Below are positions 4,573 through 5,903 of a stretch of DNA of 5,903 nt, one piece after another. Origin of the DNA: CAZILM01 sp964625325 (GTDB lineage: Bacteria; Patescibacteriota; Saccharimonadia; Saccharimonadales; CAYVSP01); assembly GCA_964625325.1 (NCBI GenBank), contig CAZVBA010000039.1:1-5903 (forward strand), in the 5' to 3' direction. The position numbers and the translations under genes were made by a program. How positions within the stretch are numbered: position 1 is the stretch's first letter; each line of letters begins with the position of its first letter. Below the pieces are notes generated by a model. It was not told the DNA's origin, did not search any database, and saw nothing but the letters and a program-made list of their open reading frames with translations.

Positions 4573-4698
4573 ATGGCAACACGTCGAAACGGGAGGGGTA
4601 GGTTTAAGACGCGCCCATTCATTGATAGCGATGGCTTTCGCTGGTGGCTAGAAGAAGACCGTGACCACTTTGCGCGCTCGCTAGCCGACCGCTTCTAA
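4573..4698 (+). CDS. Basic/aromatic microprotein, 41 aa
   Basis: ATG 4573 is preceded by TTAAGGAG (4561-4568) with a rather short 4-base gap, 40 bases after the GlsB-like stop. The protein has an Arg/Gly-rich start (MATRRNGRGRFKTR) that could bind nucleic acid or acidic lipid. A central FIDSDGFRWWLEEDRDHF then reads like a beta turn followed by an amphipathic helix with two adjacent tryptophans, and the end is SLADRF. There is no membrane segment. I recognise no family. A larger frame open from 4459 overlaps the GlsB-like gene out of frame and is rejected. Confidence 0.6.
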   Translation: MATRRNGRGRFKTRPFIDSDGFRWWLEEDRDHFARSLADRF

Positions 4699-4712
4699 CC
4701 CAACAAACTAAT

Positions 4713-4880
4713 CGGAGCGAGTCCACCAAAGCTGAAGACTTGAGTGAACCAAGGGAGAGACAAACGAGCCTATAGGTGAATCGAGCACAAGCTATTGCTC
4801 TGCGCGCAGATTCCCTTTAGGCAAGTGTAGGCTTGACCATTGCGTGAGCGAACCGTCTGAAGACTTTGGTGGGCGAGCGA
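4713..4880. ncRNA. Candidate structured RNA or inverted-repeat element between convergent genes
   Basis: The non-coding segment between the 41-aa gene and the permease gene is closed by a perfect 9-bp inverted repeat, CCACCAAAG (4723-4731) with CTTTGGTGG (4864-4872). Nested inside are AAGGGA (4751-4756) with TCCCTT (4812-4817), GAGCA (4783-4787) with TGCTC (4796-4800), and a local hairpin CAAG/CTTG (4822-4825/4832-4835). CTGAAGACTT occurs twice (4732-4741, 4857-4866), and TGAGTGAACC/TGAGCGAACC occurs twice in the reverse order (4741-4750, 4845-4854). A rod of about 150 bases with bulges is reminiscent in size of 6S RNA, but no family signature was identified. No T-rich terminator follows on either strand, so it could also be a 3' UTR structure. 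Strand undecided. Confidence 0.35.
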
Positions 4881-5903
4881 CTATTCATAGCGGAGAGCAT
4901 CAATCGGGTCTTTGCGGGCAGCTTGATATGCCGGAATAATCCCAAATATAAGCCCGATCGTAACGGCTACCCCAACCGACAGGCCAATCACCCAAAGCGT
5001 AATAGCCGGCTGCATGGCCGTTAATAAACGTATCAAAAAGTCGGCCACGAACGCCGCTATAACACCGACGGTTGCGCCCGTTAGGCTCAGGACGGCCGCC
5101 TCCACCAGAAACTGGCTGAGAATTTGGCGGTTAGTGGCGCCAATCGCTTTACGAATGCCAATCTCGCGGGTGCGTTCGGTAACGGCCACCAACATGATGT
5201 TCATAATACCGATGCCACCCATTACTAATGTAACAGTGGCTATGGCTATAACTACTTGAGTGATGGCGTGCACAATGGCATTGGAGGGCAGGGTATTCTC
5301 GGTTTGTTTAAGAACCGTAAAATCTTCCTGTCCACCGTGGGCACTCAGCAGATTAACGGTTAGGCGGGAAACAGCATCATCAAGCTGGTTCTGGCTCGTC
5401 GGCTTGGCCAGTATCTGAGAAATTGGTGGCGCCGCGCCAAGCGTATTTTTGGCAGTGATATAAGGAATGAAAATTGCCCTGTTGAGGTCGGTGGTTGGCA
5501 ATAGCGGGCTGGCTGGAAATTGTTCAAAAACGCCGCGCACCAGAAAGTTCTGGCCGCGCAAGCGAAAAGCTTGTCCAATCGGCGCGCTATCGCCAAAGAC
5601 ACTTTGCGCCAAACTTTTGCCAATAACGGCTAGGTTTTTACTTTCTTCGTCATCGTGCCAGAAACCACCAACAGCAATTTTACGATGCAAAATGGCCGGC
5701 AGGGTGCTGGTCGTGGCAACCAGCGATTCGGCCGTCTGGTGTCCATCGACCTCAATACTGCTAGGCATAACACTCAAAGGGGCACTCAGGTCAATAGCGG
5801 ACGTCTTTTGGACGACTGTCAAATCCGCTTCGCTCAAAGCGCCACCACCCAGAGCCGTTAGCAGATCGACACTAACGATCTTACCCTGGCGGTCGCGCTT
5901 GGC
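4881..5903 (-). CDS. MacB/FtsX-type ABC transporter permease, C-terminal 340 aa (5' end outside window)
   Basis: The frame is open to the right edge, so the N-terminal membrane helix and the first part of the extracytoplasmic domain are missing; an internal TTG at 5837 is not the start. Visible residues 1-210 belong to the MacB-like periplasmic core domain (for example VIGKSLAQSVFGDSAPIGQ, FLVRGVFEQFP). They are followed by the FtsX domain: a membrane helix at 214-241 (TLVMGGIGIMNIMLVAV), the cytoplasmic coupling segment ERTREIGIRKAIGA (243-256) that contacts the ATPase, further helices at about 264-292 and 302-325, and the family-typical end PIDALRYE. These permeases work with a LolD/MacB-type ATPase to move substrates out of the membrane or to transmit mechanical force; substrates cannot be told from sequence. 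The partner ATPase is likely beyond the edge. The stop lies 8 bases from the inverted repeat. Confidence 0.93.
   Translation of the reverse strand, partial: AKRDRQGKIVSVDLLTALGGGALSEADLTVVQKTSAIDLSAPLSVMPSSIEVDGHQTAESLVATTSTLPAILHRKIAVGGFWHDDEESKNLAVIGKSLAQSVFGDSAPIGQAFRLRGQNFLVRGVFEQFPASPLLPTTDLNRAIFIPYITAKNTLGAAPPISQILAKPTSQNQLDDAVSRLTVNLLSAHGGQEDFTVLKQTENTLPSNAIVHAITQVVIAIATVTLVMGGIGIMNIMLVAVTERTREIGIRKAIGATNRQILSQFLVEAAVLSLTGATVGVIAAFVADFLIRLLTAMQPAITLWVIGLSVGVAVTIGLIFGIIPAYQAARKDPIDALRYE

Noticed and set aside
4699..4880. tmRNA, RNase P RNA or SRP RNA in the structured intergenic segment
   Set aside because: None of the conserved core words of these RNAs could be found, and the segment is too short for RNase P RNA or tmRNA.
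1..5903. CRISPR array, insertion sequence or transposase
   Set aside because: No regularly spaced repeats and no transposase-like protein or terminal inverted repeats were seen in any frame.

Overview
The window looks like a piece of a small bacterial genome, most plausibly from the Candidate Phyla Radiation, and Saccharibacteria (TM7) is my best guess. The grounds are indirect: many very short genes, a signal-peptide/type 3 calcium-repeat surface protein with a C-terminal membrane anchor, a 48-aa membrane protein with a KKGYGKRPLWQW stretch that I associate with that phylum, and simple compact intergenic regions. The standard code fits, since all reading frames are intact and full length. 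Stops are TAG (6) or TAA (5), never TGA.

Region 1 (1-400): a promoter, a tRNA-Asn(GTT) gene with encoded CCA, and a strong hairpin terminator. About 220 non-coding bases follow. They contain a diverged copy of the 3' half of the same tRNA (284-316), which looks like an attachment-site-type duplication or a tRNA remnant.

Region 2 (400-1820): four plus-strand genes, each with its own promoter. They encode an unknown 130-aa protein, a 126-aa protein with a possible winged-helix fold, a YdeI/OmpD-associated family protein, and a 70-aa two-helix membrane protein. All four have an extended -10 box (TGn plus hexamer) 6 or 7 bases before the ATG and no Shine-Dalgarno site, so all are predicted to make leaderless mRNAs. 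The first two promoters also carry clear palindromes in the -35/-10 spacer, which look like operators.

Region 3 (1828-4700): genes with ordinary Shine-Dalgarno leaders, apart from a weaker one on the surface protein. A YggT-family membrane protein on the minus strand is divergent from the surface protein with calcium-binding repeats. Then come two microproteins, a 48-aa single-pass membrane protein and a 39-aa charged soluble peptide. Both are driven by promoters sharing the 11-base word TATAATGAGCC, and a GC-rich intrinsic terminator closes the second. A GlsB/YeaQ-type membrane protein and a 41-aa basic/aromatic microprotein form the last plus-strand pair. Most products of this region are membrane or cell-surface proteins, which fits an envelope or stress-response theme. 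That link is inference.

Region 4 (4699-5903): a 182-base non-coding segment closed by a perfect 9-bp long-range inverted repeat, with nested hairpins and two short words repeated in swapped order. It is a candidate structured RNA. It is followed by the C-terminal 340 residues of a MacB/FtsX-type ABC transporter permease on the minus strand, which runs off the right edge.

The most interesting signals are the leaderless four-gene block with operator-like dyads and the unexplained structured segment at 4713-4880.
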